DNA of 18,963 bases, taken from contig JAPTWR010000125.1 in assembly GCA_028065135.1 (NCBI GenBank), positions 1 through 18,963 of the forward strand. The letters are read 5' to 3'. Numbering within the stretch: the stretch's first letter is position 1; the number at the start of each line of letters is the position of its first letter. Of the stretch, positions 1 to 5,866 are shown in pieces. Made by a program: the position numbers and the translations under genes. Source of the DNA: Acidithiobacillus sp. (lineage in GTDB: Bacteria; Pseudomonadota; Gammaproteobacteria; Acidithiobacillales; Acidithiobacillaceae). The notes under the pieces were generated by a model. It was not told the DNA's origin. It did not search any database and saw only the letters and a program-made list of their open reading frames with translations.

Positions 1-992
1 CGGATCAGGTCCCCCGGATCGACGGCGATGCGCACCGGTACCCGCTGGGTGAACTTGATCCAGTTGCCGCTGGCATTCTCCGGCGGCAGCACCGCGAAGA
101 CGGCGCCGGAGCCCCCTCCCAGTCCCACCACCCAGCCGTGATAGGTGACGGCGTTACCATAGAGATTGGAATGCAGCGTCACCGCCGCACCGGGACGCAC
201 TCCCGCCAGACGGGTTTCCTTGATGTTGGCAGTGACCCATACCTGCTGCAATGGCACCACGGTGAACAGGCGCTGGCCCGCGTTTACCCACTGTCCGGGC
301 TGCACCGCCTGCTGCGCGACGATGCCGGTGACCGGGGCCCGGATGATGCGTCGTGTCCAGTTCAGGTGGGCCAGGGCCAGGGCCTGCGTCGCCGCACGCA
401 CGGCGGGGTTTCCCGCCGGGCCGGCGGTTCCGAGCCGCGCGCTGAGGGCTGCGCTATGCGCCGATTCGGCGCCGATTTCGGCTTGCAGGCGCCGCACCGC
501 GTCGGCCGCCGCGATGGCGGCCATATCCTCGCTCGCACCGGCGCTGGCCGACGCCCGTAGGCGCCAGGCCTTCTGCTGCGCACTGTTCAGACTGGCTCGC
601 AGGGCCGTCTCCTTGCTGCGACTGGCCTGAATTTCGTGGACCAGCGCCAGCGCTTTTTGCCGGGCCTGCGCCAGTTGTGCTTCCGCCTGTTGCAGCTTGC
701 GACCAGCTCGGTCTCCGCGGAGCATCACCAGGGGGGAGCCTGCCTCCACCCGCATGGTGTCGTAGGCGGGAATCGCGGCGACGGTTCCGGTCGTGCGCGC
801 ATCCACCGCGTAAAGGTTGCCCTCGACATAGGCATCGTCTACCTCCAGCCGCTTTTGTCCGATCAGCAACCACCAGAGGCCGTAGACCAGCAGACCGAGC
901 AGGACGACGCCAGCCAGTATCCAGAGGTTGCGCCGCCTCTGGTCTGCCCCGGCCTTACTCGCGTTGTCAGGGGTGTTGTCCAGACTGATCAT
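1..992 (-). CDS. HlyD/EmrA-family efflux membrane fusion protein (3' end beyond window)
   Basis: Periplasmic adaptor that would link the MFS permease to the outer-membrane channel encoded just upstream, for export of drugs or other small molecules. The frame starts with ATG at 992 and stays open to the left edge, giving 330 codons; EmrA of E. coli is about 390 residues, so roughly 60 C-terminal residues are missing. Visible parts: a short cytoplasmic N-terminus, one membrane anchor at about residues 23-44, a biotinyl-lipoyl half near 50-95 beginning VDDAYVEGN, an Ala/Gln-rich coiled-coil hairpin at about 97-210, the second lipoyl half with APVTGIV (219-225) and QPGQWV, and a beta-barrel region with WVTANIKET and the late FTQRVPVRI motif typical of EmrA. 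The start lies inside the end of the outer-membrane factor gene (26-base overlap) and has a GGGAGG Shine-Dalgarno about five bases upstream, so translation is probably coupled. Family is clear; the substrate is unknown. Confidence 0.93.
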   Translation of the reverse strand, partial: MISLDNTPDNASKAGADQRRRNLWILAGVVLLGLLVYGLWWLLIGQKRLEVDDAYVEGNLYAVDARTTGTVAAIPAYDTMRVEAGSPLVMLRGDRAGRKLQQAEAQLAQARQKALALVHEIQASRSKETALRASLNSAQQKAWRLRASASAGASEDMAAIAAADAVRRLQAEIGAESAHSAALSARLGTAGPAGNPAVRAATQALALAHLNWTRRIIRAPVTGIVAQQAVQPGQWVNAGQRLFTVVPLQQVWVTANIKETRLAGVRPGAAVTLHSNLYGNAVTYHGWVVGLGGGSGAVFAVLPPENASGNWIKFTQRVPVRIAVDPGDLI

Positions 993-2412
993 AGCCGCCT
1001 CCCAATGCGGTTTCCAACTGGGCCCAGGCCTGTAGTGCCGCATAATGGGCAAGGCGCTGGGCCATTTGCTGATGGATGAGGGTGATCTGCCGCTGCAGCA
1101 CCGCCGCGCGGTCACTGAGGCCCAACGCCTGGGCAGTGGCGGTCAGTTTTTCCTGCTTCTGGGTGGCGCCGGTGCCGACCGTCTCGGCTTGCCACACCTG
1201 CCGACTGTGCTGGTATCCCGACAGCGCCGTCAGTACCTGCTGGACCGATTGCAGGATGCTTTCCTGGTAAACAGCCACCGCCTTGGCCTGCTGCGCCTCG
1301 GCGCCGTGGAAACGGCCAGTCAGGGCGCCGCTGGTGAAAATCGGTAACCGCAAGGCCGGTCCAAAGCTGTACGCAAAGCTCGCCGGGTTCAGGAGCGTGG
1401 CGATGTGGGCGCTGTTCATGCCCAGCAGAGCCGAGAAGGAAATATTCGGATAAAAGGCGGCGCGGGCGGCTTTGGTCTGCTGGACGCTGGCCAACGCCAG
1501 CGCGCGTGCCGCCTGTACGCCGGGACGGTGGGCAAGAAGGTCCAGACTCAGGTGTGAGGGCAGGGTGGGGATTACTGCGGACGCGGGCGCCACCGGCCGG
1601 AGCGGTAGGGCATCCGGTGCAATCGCCGCAAGCTCTGCCACGGCGAAGCGTGCGGCAGCCGCCCGTTGCTGCCAGCGGGCCAGGCGGGCGGTATTCTGCT
1701 GGAGCTGCAAAGACAGGTCGGCAATGGACAGGTCGGTCCCGAGGCCGAGATGCCGCCGGGTTCGCAACAATGCCTGCCGCTGCTGGTAGAGGTGCTGCAA
1801 ACGCCGGGTGCTGGCGAGCTGCTGTTCGGCTTCCGCCCAGCGCAGATAGGCATGGACGACGGCGGCGGCGAGCAGGCGGCGGGTATCTGCCAGCCGCGCT
1901 TCGGCGGCGCGTTGTTCACCCAGCGCCGCCTTGAGACGGTCCGCATATTTGCCCCAGAAATCGAGCGCCTGCGTAAAACCGAGTCCGACATCGCCGCTGT
2001 CATAGAGTTTGTTGCCCAGACCGAGCGCCCCCAGCGGACTGTTGCCGCTGAACTGCAAAGGTGTGACGGCCGCCTGCCCGGAAAGCTGCGGACCGAGGGC
2101 CGCAGCCCGCCAGGTGCTGATCGATGCCGCCCACTGGACCGTATCGACGGCCTCTGCCAGACGCGGGTTGGCCGGGCTCAGGGCACGGGTAATGAGTTGA
2201 TCGAGCCCGGCGCTGGCCAGCCCCGTCCACCAGTCCTGTTGCGGCCACGCACCGGTGGGTAATGCCTGGGCGCCGTCCAGCCTCTGCACGCTCTTCGCCC
2301 AGGCCGGCGCCTTGACATCCGCGGGGTTCGGGGCACGAATGGTCGGCGCGCAGCCGCCGAGGGCCACGACACCGAGGGCCACGCATGCGGCGATCCAGCG
2401 TTTACGGTGCAC
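967..2412 (-). CDS. Outer-membrane efflux lipoprotein, NodT/OprM family
   Basis: TolC-like outer-membrane channel of a tripartite efflux pump. The protein begins with a basic stretch, a hydrophobic signal and a lipobox LGGC with the acylated Cys at residue 21, as in OprM/NodT lipoproteins. Two homologous halves of long Ala/Gln-rich helices follow, with family-typical segments such as DFWGKYADR in the first half and LAHRPGVQAA then AAFYPNISFSALLG in the second. I chose GTG at 2412 because an AGGAGG Shine-Dalgarno sits nine bases upstream; an ATG at 2421 is in frame but directly abuts that AGGAGG, which is too close. From GTG the product is 481 residues, a usual family length. The gene overlaps the end of the MFS gene by 11 bases and the start of the HlyD gene by 26, so the three form one transcription unit. 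The channel gene lies between permease and adaptor, a less common order than adaptor-permease-channel. Confidence 0.93.
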   Translation of the reverse strand: MHRKRWIAACVALGVVALGGCAPTIRAPNPADVKAPAWAKSVQRLDGAQALPTGAWPQQDWWTGLASAGLDQLITRALSPANPRLAEAVDTVQWAASISTWRAAALGPQLSGQAAVTPLQFSGNSPLGALGLGNKLYDSGDVGLGFTQALDFWGKYADRLKAALGEQRAAEARLADTRRLLAAAVVHAYLRWAEAEQQLASTRRLQHLYQQRQALLRTRRHLGLGTDLSIADLSLQLQQNTARLARWQQRAAAARFAVAELAAIAPDALPLRPVAPASAVIPTLPSHLSLDLLAHRPGVQAARALALASVQQTKAARAAFYPNISFSALLGMNSAHIATLLNPASFAYSFGPALRLPIFTSGALTGRFHGAEAQQAKAVAVYQESILQSVQQVLTALSGYQHSRQVWQAETVGTGATQKQEKLTATAQALGLSDRAAVLQRQITLIHQQMAQRLAHYAALQAWAQLETALGGGYDQSGQHP

Positions 2413-4048
2413 GTTCCACATCCTCCTGCCGACCCGGTTCCGCGTCAAAACCGGCGCTTTCCATGATCTGCTGTTCGATGGTGACCCGCCGGACCTGCCC
2501 GGCCCGGCGGCGATATGGCCCTTTGGTGAGCCATACGAGGGCAAGCACAACCAGCGCCATCCAGCCCCAGAGCCAGAGCATGGATTGCATGGATAGTACG
2601 GCACTCTGGGTGGTCAGGTGCTGGATGGACAGGGCCTGCGCGGCGGGACCGCTTACCGGCCAGTGCTCCCGCAGGCTTTGCAAGGGCAAAGTGGGGGACT
2701 GCCAGGCCAGATGCGCCCTGAAGGTGTCGCCATGACGCATCCACAGTGCCGAAAAAGCGCTGGACAGATAAGCGCCGCCGAGAATCCGCACAAAGTTCTG
2801 CAGGGTGGCCGCAGCGGATAGACGGCTCTGGGGCAGCCGTGAAAACATGATCAAGCTCAGGGGCACCAGATAAAACCCGATGGCGATGCCTTCGATCAAA
2901 TGGCTGAGGAGCAGACTGCGCAGGTTGCTATGCAGGTTGAGCCGTGTGGTGAATCCATAAATGGCGACAAATCCAAAGCAGATGGTTGCCAGCCAGCGCG
3001 GACTCACCCGGCGCGAGACGGGTCCCATCACCGCGATCAGTGGCACGCCGCCGAGGGCCATGGGCAGCAACACCACGCCCGCCCAGAAAGCTGAATAGTT
3101 GGCATGACTGATGAGGGCCGAGACAAAAAGACCATTCCCGCCCAACAGCAGTCCCCACCCGAAAACCAGCGCCGGCAGCGCCAGCACGTAATTCCGTCGC
3201 CGCAGGAGGCGGAGATCCAGGCAGGGGTGCGGTTGATCCCTTTCCCAGAGGAAAAAGGCCACGAGGAGCACGGCGCCCAGCGCGGTCAACCAGCGGATGG
3301 CGGGGGCATCCCACCAGTTCCAGTCTTCACCCCGGTTGAGCACGATCTGGAAGATGGTGCTCCAGGCGGCGAGCAGCAGCAGCCCGATCCAGTCGAAGGG
3401 TTGGCGCAGGCGTTCTCCGGGATCGTCGCGTAACAGAGCGGAGACCATGCCCAGCGCCAGTAAACCCACGGGAAAGGTCAACACCGCCGCGGCCCGCCAA
3501 TCCCAGGTGTAGGCGATCCAACCCGCCAGCGAGGGCCCGGCAAGCAGGGGCAGCACCAGATTGACGATGCTGAGATCGGCCGCCGTCTTTTGCCAACGCA
3601 ACGGCGCATAGCGAATCAGCAGTCGTCGGGTCAGGGGCGTCAGAAAACCCGCCGCCGCGCCCTGCAGAAACCTGCCGCCCAGAAACAAGCCGAAATGGTC
3701 GCTGAAGACATCAGGCAGGGTGGCCACCATCAGCAGGATGAGGGAGATCTGAAACATCCGCAGTTCACCGAAACGCTGGTAGAGCCAGGTCGCGGGTACC
3801 ACCGCGAGCGCCCAGGCCAGTAGGTAAAAAGTCAGTGACCAGATCGCGTGGTCGAGGCTGGTGCTGTAGGCGCCGGCGATGTACGGCAGCATCGGGATGG
3901 ACCAGGCGAGGCTCCACGAGGCCAGCAGCAGGCCGCTGCTCAGGCCGAGCAGTAACAGCACGCTATCCATCCCGCAAAAGGCGGGGACGGCGGGAGAAAC
4001 GGAGCGAACGGCCAAGTGGATACCTAGAGCAGTGGGGACACGGTACAT
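2402..4048 (-). CDS. MFS efflux permease, DHA2/EmrB-like (14 TM)
   Basis: Inner-membrane drug:proton antiporter of the tripartite pump. Up to 548 residues with about 14 hydrophobic segments, the DHA2/EmrB layout. Recognisable family parts are the loop after TM2 (YQRFGELRMF, the position of the MFS RxGRR motif), GGRFLQGAAAGFLTPL in TM4, and PSLAGWIAYTWDWRAA in TM5. The first segment reads SLAWSIPMLPYIAG and lacks the LDxTIVNVALP motif with its membrane Asp that EmrB-type transporters usually carry, so substrate or coupling may differ. The start is uncertain. ATG 4048 gives the longest form but has no Shine-Dalgarno, and a possible -10 box (TAATAT on this strand) overlaps it. ATG 3970 would give 522 residues starting just before TM1 and is a serious alternative, although it also lacks a strong ribosome site. 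It is the first gene of the operon with the outer-membrane factor and adaptor. Confidence 0.9.
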   Translation of the reverse strand: MYRVPTALGIHLAVRSVSPAVPAFCGMDSVLLLLGLSSGLLLASWSLAWSIPMLPYIAGAYSTSLDHAIWSLTFYLLAWALAVVPATWLYQRFGELRMFQISLILLMVATLPDVFSDHFGLFLGGRFLQGAAAGFLTPLTRRLLIRYAPLRWQKTAADLSIVNLVLPLLAGPSLAGWIAYTWDWRAAAVLTFPVGLLALGMVSALLRDDPGERLRQPFDWIGLLLLAAWSTIFQIVLNRGEDWNWWDAPAIRWLTALGAVLLVAFFLWERDQPHPCLDLRLLRRRNYVLALPALVFGWGLLLGGNGLFVSALISHANYSAFWAGVVLLPMALGGVPLIAVMGPVSRRVSPRWLATICFGFVAIYGFTTRLNLHSNLRSLLLSHLIEGIAIGFYLVPLSLIMFSRLPQSRLSAAATLQNFVRILGGAYLSSAFSALWMRHGDTFRAHLAWQSPTLPLQSLREHWPVSGPAAQALSIQHLTTQSAVLSMQSMLWLWGWMALVVLALVWLTKGPYRRRAGQVRRVTIEQQIMESAGFDAEPGRQEDVERAP

Positions 4049-4239
4049 ATTAGATGATTGCCGCGTCTCGAGAAAATGCGTTTTCGGGCCGGGACTGATG
4101 GCTTTTGTGCATCACCGAAAAGGGCTACCCTTCAGAGCACGACTGCCGGTATCTTACGCGCCCGCATGAAGAAGTTCTTCCAGCCTGGGATGGCACGCAG
4201 CACGGGCAATGTGCCCAATGATATTCTTTTTCCGTGTAC

Positions 4240-4251
4240 TAATTATAATTA
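4240..4251. promoter_or_regulatory. Perfect 12-base AT palindrome over a TATAAT box (possible operator)
   Basis: TAATTATAATTA reads the same on both strands and contains TATAAT at 4244-4249. A palindrome placed on a -10 element, between a drug-efflux operon and a divergent gene, is a usual place for a MarR- or TetR-type repressor site. That role is inference; AT-rich palindromes also occur by chance. Confidence 0.35.
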
Positions 4252-4262
4252 AATGTAATGAA

Positions 4263-4278
4263 GTCCACATAAGTAGAC
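4263..4278. promoter_or_regulatory. Imperfect inverted repeat GTCCAC-ATAA-GTAGAC
   Basis: Two six-base arms separated by four bases match at five of six positions. It lies 11 bases after the AT palindrome at 4240-4251, just downstream of where transcription from the TATAAT box would begin. It could be a second regulator site; there is no independent support. Confidence 0.25.
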
Positions 4279-4365
4279 ATGCAGTTTAACCGGTATAGGC
4301 GCCTGCAGTATGCTTATCCGTCAGGATGGGCTGATCTGCGGAAAGGTGAGGTCCAGAAGGTGCAC

Positions 4366-4389
4366 ATGCGCTGTGTAAACGAAGGATGA
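4366..4389 (+). CDS. Possible leader peptide MRCVNEG upstream of the DUF202 gene
   Basis: ATG at 4366 is preceded by AGAAGG at 4355-4360 with a five-base spacer and opens a 7-codon frame ending TGA at 4387-4389. An in-frame GTG at 4360 could add two residues. The stop is six bases before the TTG start of the DUF202 gene and overlaps that gene's AAGGA ribosome site, so translation of the short frame would affect access to the downstream start. The frame is too short for coding statistics, so this rests only on position and ribosome site. Confidence 0.25.
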   Translation: MRCVNEG

Positions 4390-4395
4390 CTGAAT

Positions 4396-4725
4396 TTGAA
4401 CAACATGCCTTACTACAAGTTTAACCCGCGCGAATTCATTCTGCGGGACTGGCTGGCCCTGGACAGGACCGTATTGGCCAACGAACGGACGTTTCTGGCG
4501 TACACCCGGACGTCATTGACCCTGGTTCTTGCCGGCCTGACCTTTATCCGTTTTTTTGGTCCCGACATCTGGTCCACCATCGGCTACATCTCTCTGATTT
4601 CAGGGACCACCCTCTGGGTGACCGGCGTCAAGCGCTATCTGCACATACTGGGGCATTACCGCGCCATGATCATTGCGGAAAACAAGGCACTGAACGACAA
4701 CAAAGGCAGTGCCATCATGTCCTGA
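4396..4725 (+). CDS. DUF202 family small membrane protein
   Basis: 109-residue protein of the DUF202 (YidH-like) family, whose function is not established. The family motif is plain: LANERTFLAYTRTSL (about residues 27-41) in the amphipathic region before the first membrane segment. Two membrane helices follow, at about 40-55 and 59-77, then a short polar C-terminal tail. The start is decided by the ribosome site: AAGGA at 4382-4386 is nine bases from TTG 4396 but 18 bases from the in-frame ATG at 4405, so TTG is the more likely start. The gene stands alone on its strand, with the AT-rich control region and possible leader peptide upstream and the convergent MarC-family gene 26 bases downstream. 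Confidence 0.88.
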   Translation: MNNMPYYKFNPREFILRDWLALDRTVLANERTFLAYTRTSLTLVLAGLTFIRFFGPDIWSTIGYISLISGTTLWVTGVKRYLHILGHYRAMIIAENKALNDNKGSAIMS

Positions 4726-4757
4726 GATCCCAAAGCCGGGTGGTATCGCGCTCAGGA
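4720..4757. terminator. Inverted repeat spanning the two convergent stop codons
   Basis: TCCTGAG (4720-4726) and CTCAGGA (4751-4757) are perfectly complementary seven-base arms around a 24-base loop. The left arm contains the TGA of the DUF202 gene and the right arm contains the TGA of the MarC-family gene on the other strand. It could be a two-way transcription stop, but no T-run follows either arm and the loop is long. Confidence 0.25.
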
Positions 4758-5408
4758 AGTGCCGATATGCACCAGCCCAGGGAATAAGGCCGCCAGACCA
4801 TTGGCGATAAAGGTCACGGCAATGGCGGCGAGCACCAGCCCGAAAATGCGGGTAGAAATATTGATGCCGGTCACCCCCAGCCGACGTGACAGGGGCTCCG
4901 CCAGGCGCAGCGCCGCATAGGCCACCCCGGCGATCAGCAATATATCGACGATCAGCAGGCCGCTGGCCAGCCACGACGCATTTTTGTGATGGGCAATAAT
5001 CACGGTGATCATGGTACCCGGACCCGCCAACAACGGAATGGCCAAGGGTACGACGGCAACGGCATCTTTCTGCATCCCCTCGGCAGCTTCCTCCGGGGTA
5101 TGCCGATAGCGGCTGGACTTGGCCTGCAACATGTTAAAGGCCAGCATCATCAGCACCATGCCGCCAGCCACCTGAAAGGCGGCGATGCTGATCCCGAAGA
5201 ATTTCAGCATATATTCACCAAGAAAGGCGGACGTCAGCAGCACGACAGCTACAGCACGGGAGGTCAGCTTGGCCGTGGCAATCTGCTGTTGCGCATCCTC
5301 GTCGCCGGTCAGGGCGATGAAAATCGGAATGGCGCCAATGGGATTGAGGATGGCGAGCAGTGCGATGAGCGTCTGCAATGCGCTGTGCAGTTCAGTAGCG
5401 ATGGGCAT
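4752..5408 (-). CDS. MarC family integral membrane protein
   Basis: 218-residue inner-membrane protein of the MarC/YchE/YhgN family (TIGR00427 type). E. coli MarC was once linked to antibiotic resistance, but the substrate of most members is unknown; some annotation schemes call them NAAT transporters. The N-terminus has the family hallmark LLAILNPIGAIPIFIALT, and the middle has the second half-repeat signature VVPLAIPLLAGPGTMITVI. Six hydrophobic segments fit the usual topology, and the length is typical (about 210-220). The ATG at 5408 is preceded by AGGGGG with a suitable gap. The gene is divergent from the FmdB gene across a 114-base control region and convergent with the DUF202 gene. Confidence 0.93.
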   Translation of the reverse strand: MPIATELHSALQTLIALLAILNPIGAIPIFIALTGDEDAQQQIATAKLTSRAVAVVLLTSAFLGEYMLKFFGISIAAFQVAGGMVLMMLAFNMLQAKSSRYRHTPEEAAEGMQKDAVAVVPLAIPLLAGPGTMITVIIAHHKNASWLASGLLIVDILLIAGVAYAALRLAEPLSRRLGVTGINISTRIFGLVLAAIAVTFIANGLAALFPGLVHIGTS

Positions 5409-5439
5409 CCGTGCCCCCCTTATCGGATCGGTTCCAATG

Positions 5440-5450
5440 CAAGGCCCTTG
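5440..5450. promoter_or_regulatory. 11-base palindrome CAAGGCCCTTG touching the -35 box
   Basis: Arms CAAGG and CCTTG flank one central base. The last three bases (TTG, 5448-5450) are also the first three of the -35 element of the promoter for the FmdB gene. It lies 31 bases before the divergent MarC-family start, so a bound protein could affect both genes. It may equally be chance. Confidence 0.25.
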
Positions 5451-5476
5451 AAAATTGCGGCGTGAAGACGTATTTA
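5448..5476 (+). promoter_or_regulatory. Sigma70-type promoter for the FmdB-aspS region
   Basis: TTGAAA (5448-5453) and TATTTA (5471-5476) are separated by 17 bases, close to the sigma70 consensus. The predicted start of transcription near 5483 leaves about 40 bases before the ATG of the FmdB-type gene, which has GGAG at 5511-5514. Confidence 0.55.
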
Positions 5477-5522
5477 ATAGGCATCTTTTTTAGAAGTTAC
5501 AACCCAATACGGAGTCGATACG

Positions 5523-5783
5523 ATGCCAACTTACGAGTATGTATGCAAGGACTGCGGGCACCATCTGAGCGCCGAGCAGCGCATGAGTGATTCCCGTCTG
5601 ACCGACTGCCCCCACTGCGGCAAACCGGGACTGGAGCGGCAACTCAGCGCCGGGGGCTTCGCCCTGAAGGGTTCTGGCTGGTACCAGACCGATTTCAAGG
5701 GGGGCAGCAACAAAGCCGGTGAGAGCAAGCAGGAAGCCGCCGCCGCGCCTTCCTGCCCCGCTGGGGGCTGCGCCTGTCATTGA
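5523..5783 (+). CDS. FmdB-family zinc ribbon protein
   Basis: 86-residue small protein beginning MPTYEYVCKDCGH, the diagnostic start of the FmdB/CxxC putative regulatory protein family. Two CxxC pairs (C8-C11 and C29-C32) form a zinc ribbon, followed by the usual GSGWYQTDF element near residues 50-58. The Ala/Lys/Ser-rich tail ends with three more Cys and a His (C78, C83, C85, H86), a possible second metal site. The exact function is unknown; the family name comes from a putative regulator of formamidase. A strong promoter and GGAG ribosome site lie upstream. It precedes aspS by 83 bases on the same strand, an association I recall from other proteobacteria, with a terminator-like hairpin between them. 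Confidence 0.9.
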   Translation: MPTYEYVCKDCGHHLSAEQRMSDSRLTDCPHCGKPGLERQLSAGGFALKGSGWYQTDFKGGSNKAGESKQEAAAAPSCPAGGCACH

Positions 5784-5815
5784 CGTAGCGCACGCGACAA
5801 GGCTAGATTGTGCGC

Positions 5816-5844
5816 GGGCTTCCCGGTCGGGTGGCCCTTTTCTT
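5816..5844 (+). terminator. Hairpin plus T-tract between the FmdB gene and aspS
   Basis: GGGC (5816-5819) pairs with GCCC (5834-5837), with an inner CCC/GGG stem and a small internal bulge, followed directly by TTTTCTT. An upstream inverted repeat GCGCAC (5788-5793) and GTGCGC (5810-5815) abuts it. The arrangement resembles an intrinsic terminator or attenuator that would reduce read-through into aspS. The stem is short and interrupted, so strength is uncertain. Confidence 0.4.
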
Positions 5845-5866
5845 GTTGATTCATACGGGATGCAGC

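Larger units (their letters stand above)
4049..4395. other. Divergent intergenic control region between the efflux operon and the DUF202 gene
   Basis: 347 bases without a convincing protein gene; a 64-codon frame at 4058-4252 has no coding character. The centre (about 4220-4300) is much richer in A and T than the flanks. On the minus strand, TTTTCT (4076-4071) and TAATAT (4052-4047) are 18 bases apart and might be the efflux promoter, though the -35 is poor. On the plus strand, TATAAT at 4244-4249 is a perfect -10 hexamer without a matching -35. Two palindromes (4240-4251 and 4263-4278) and a possible leader peptide with its own ribosome site (4366-4389) are listed separately. No regulator gene is seen next to the pump, so any repressor acting here must lie elsewhere. 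Confidence 0.6.

Noticed and set aside
1666..2262. A 198-codon plus-strand frame inside the outer-membrane factor gene
   Set aside because: Antisense to a gene with a clear lipobox and family motifs; no independent evidence of coding.
4058..4252. A 64-codon plus-strand frame in the intergenic region
   Set aside because: No ribosome site, no recognisable motif, and it runs across the AT-rich putative operator; best explained as chance.
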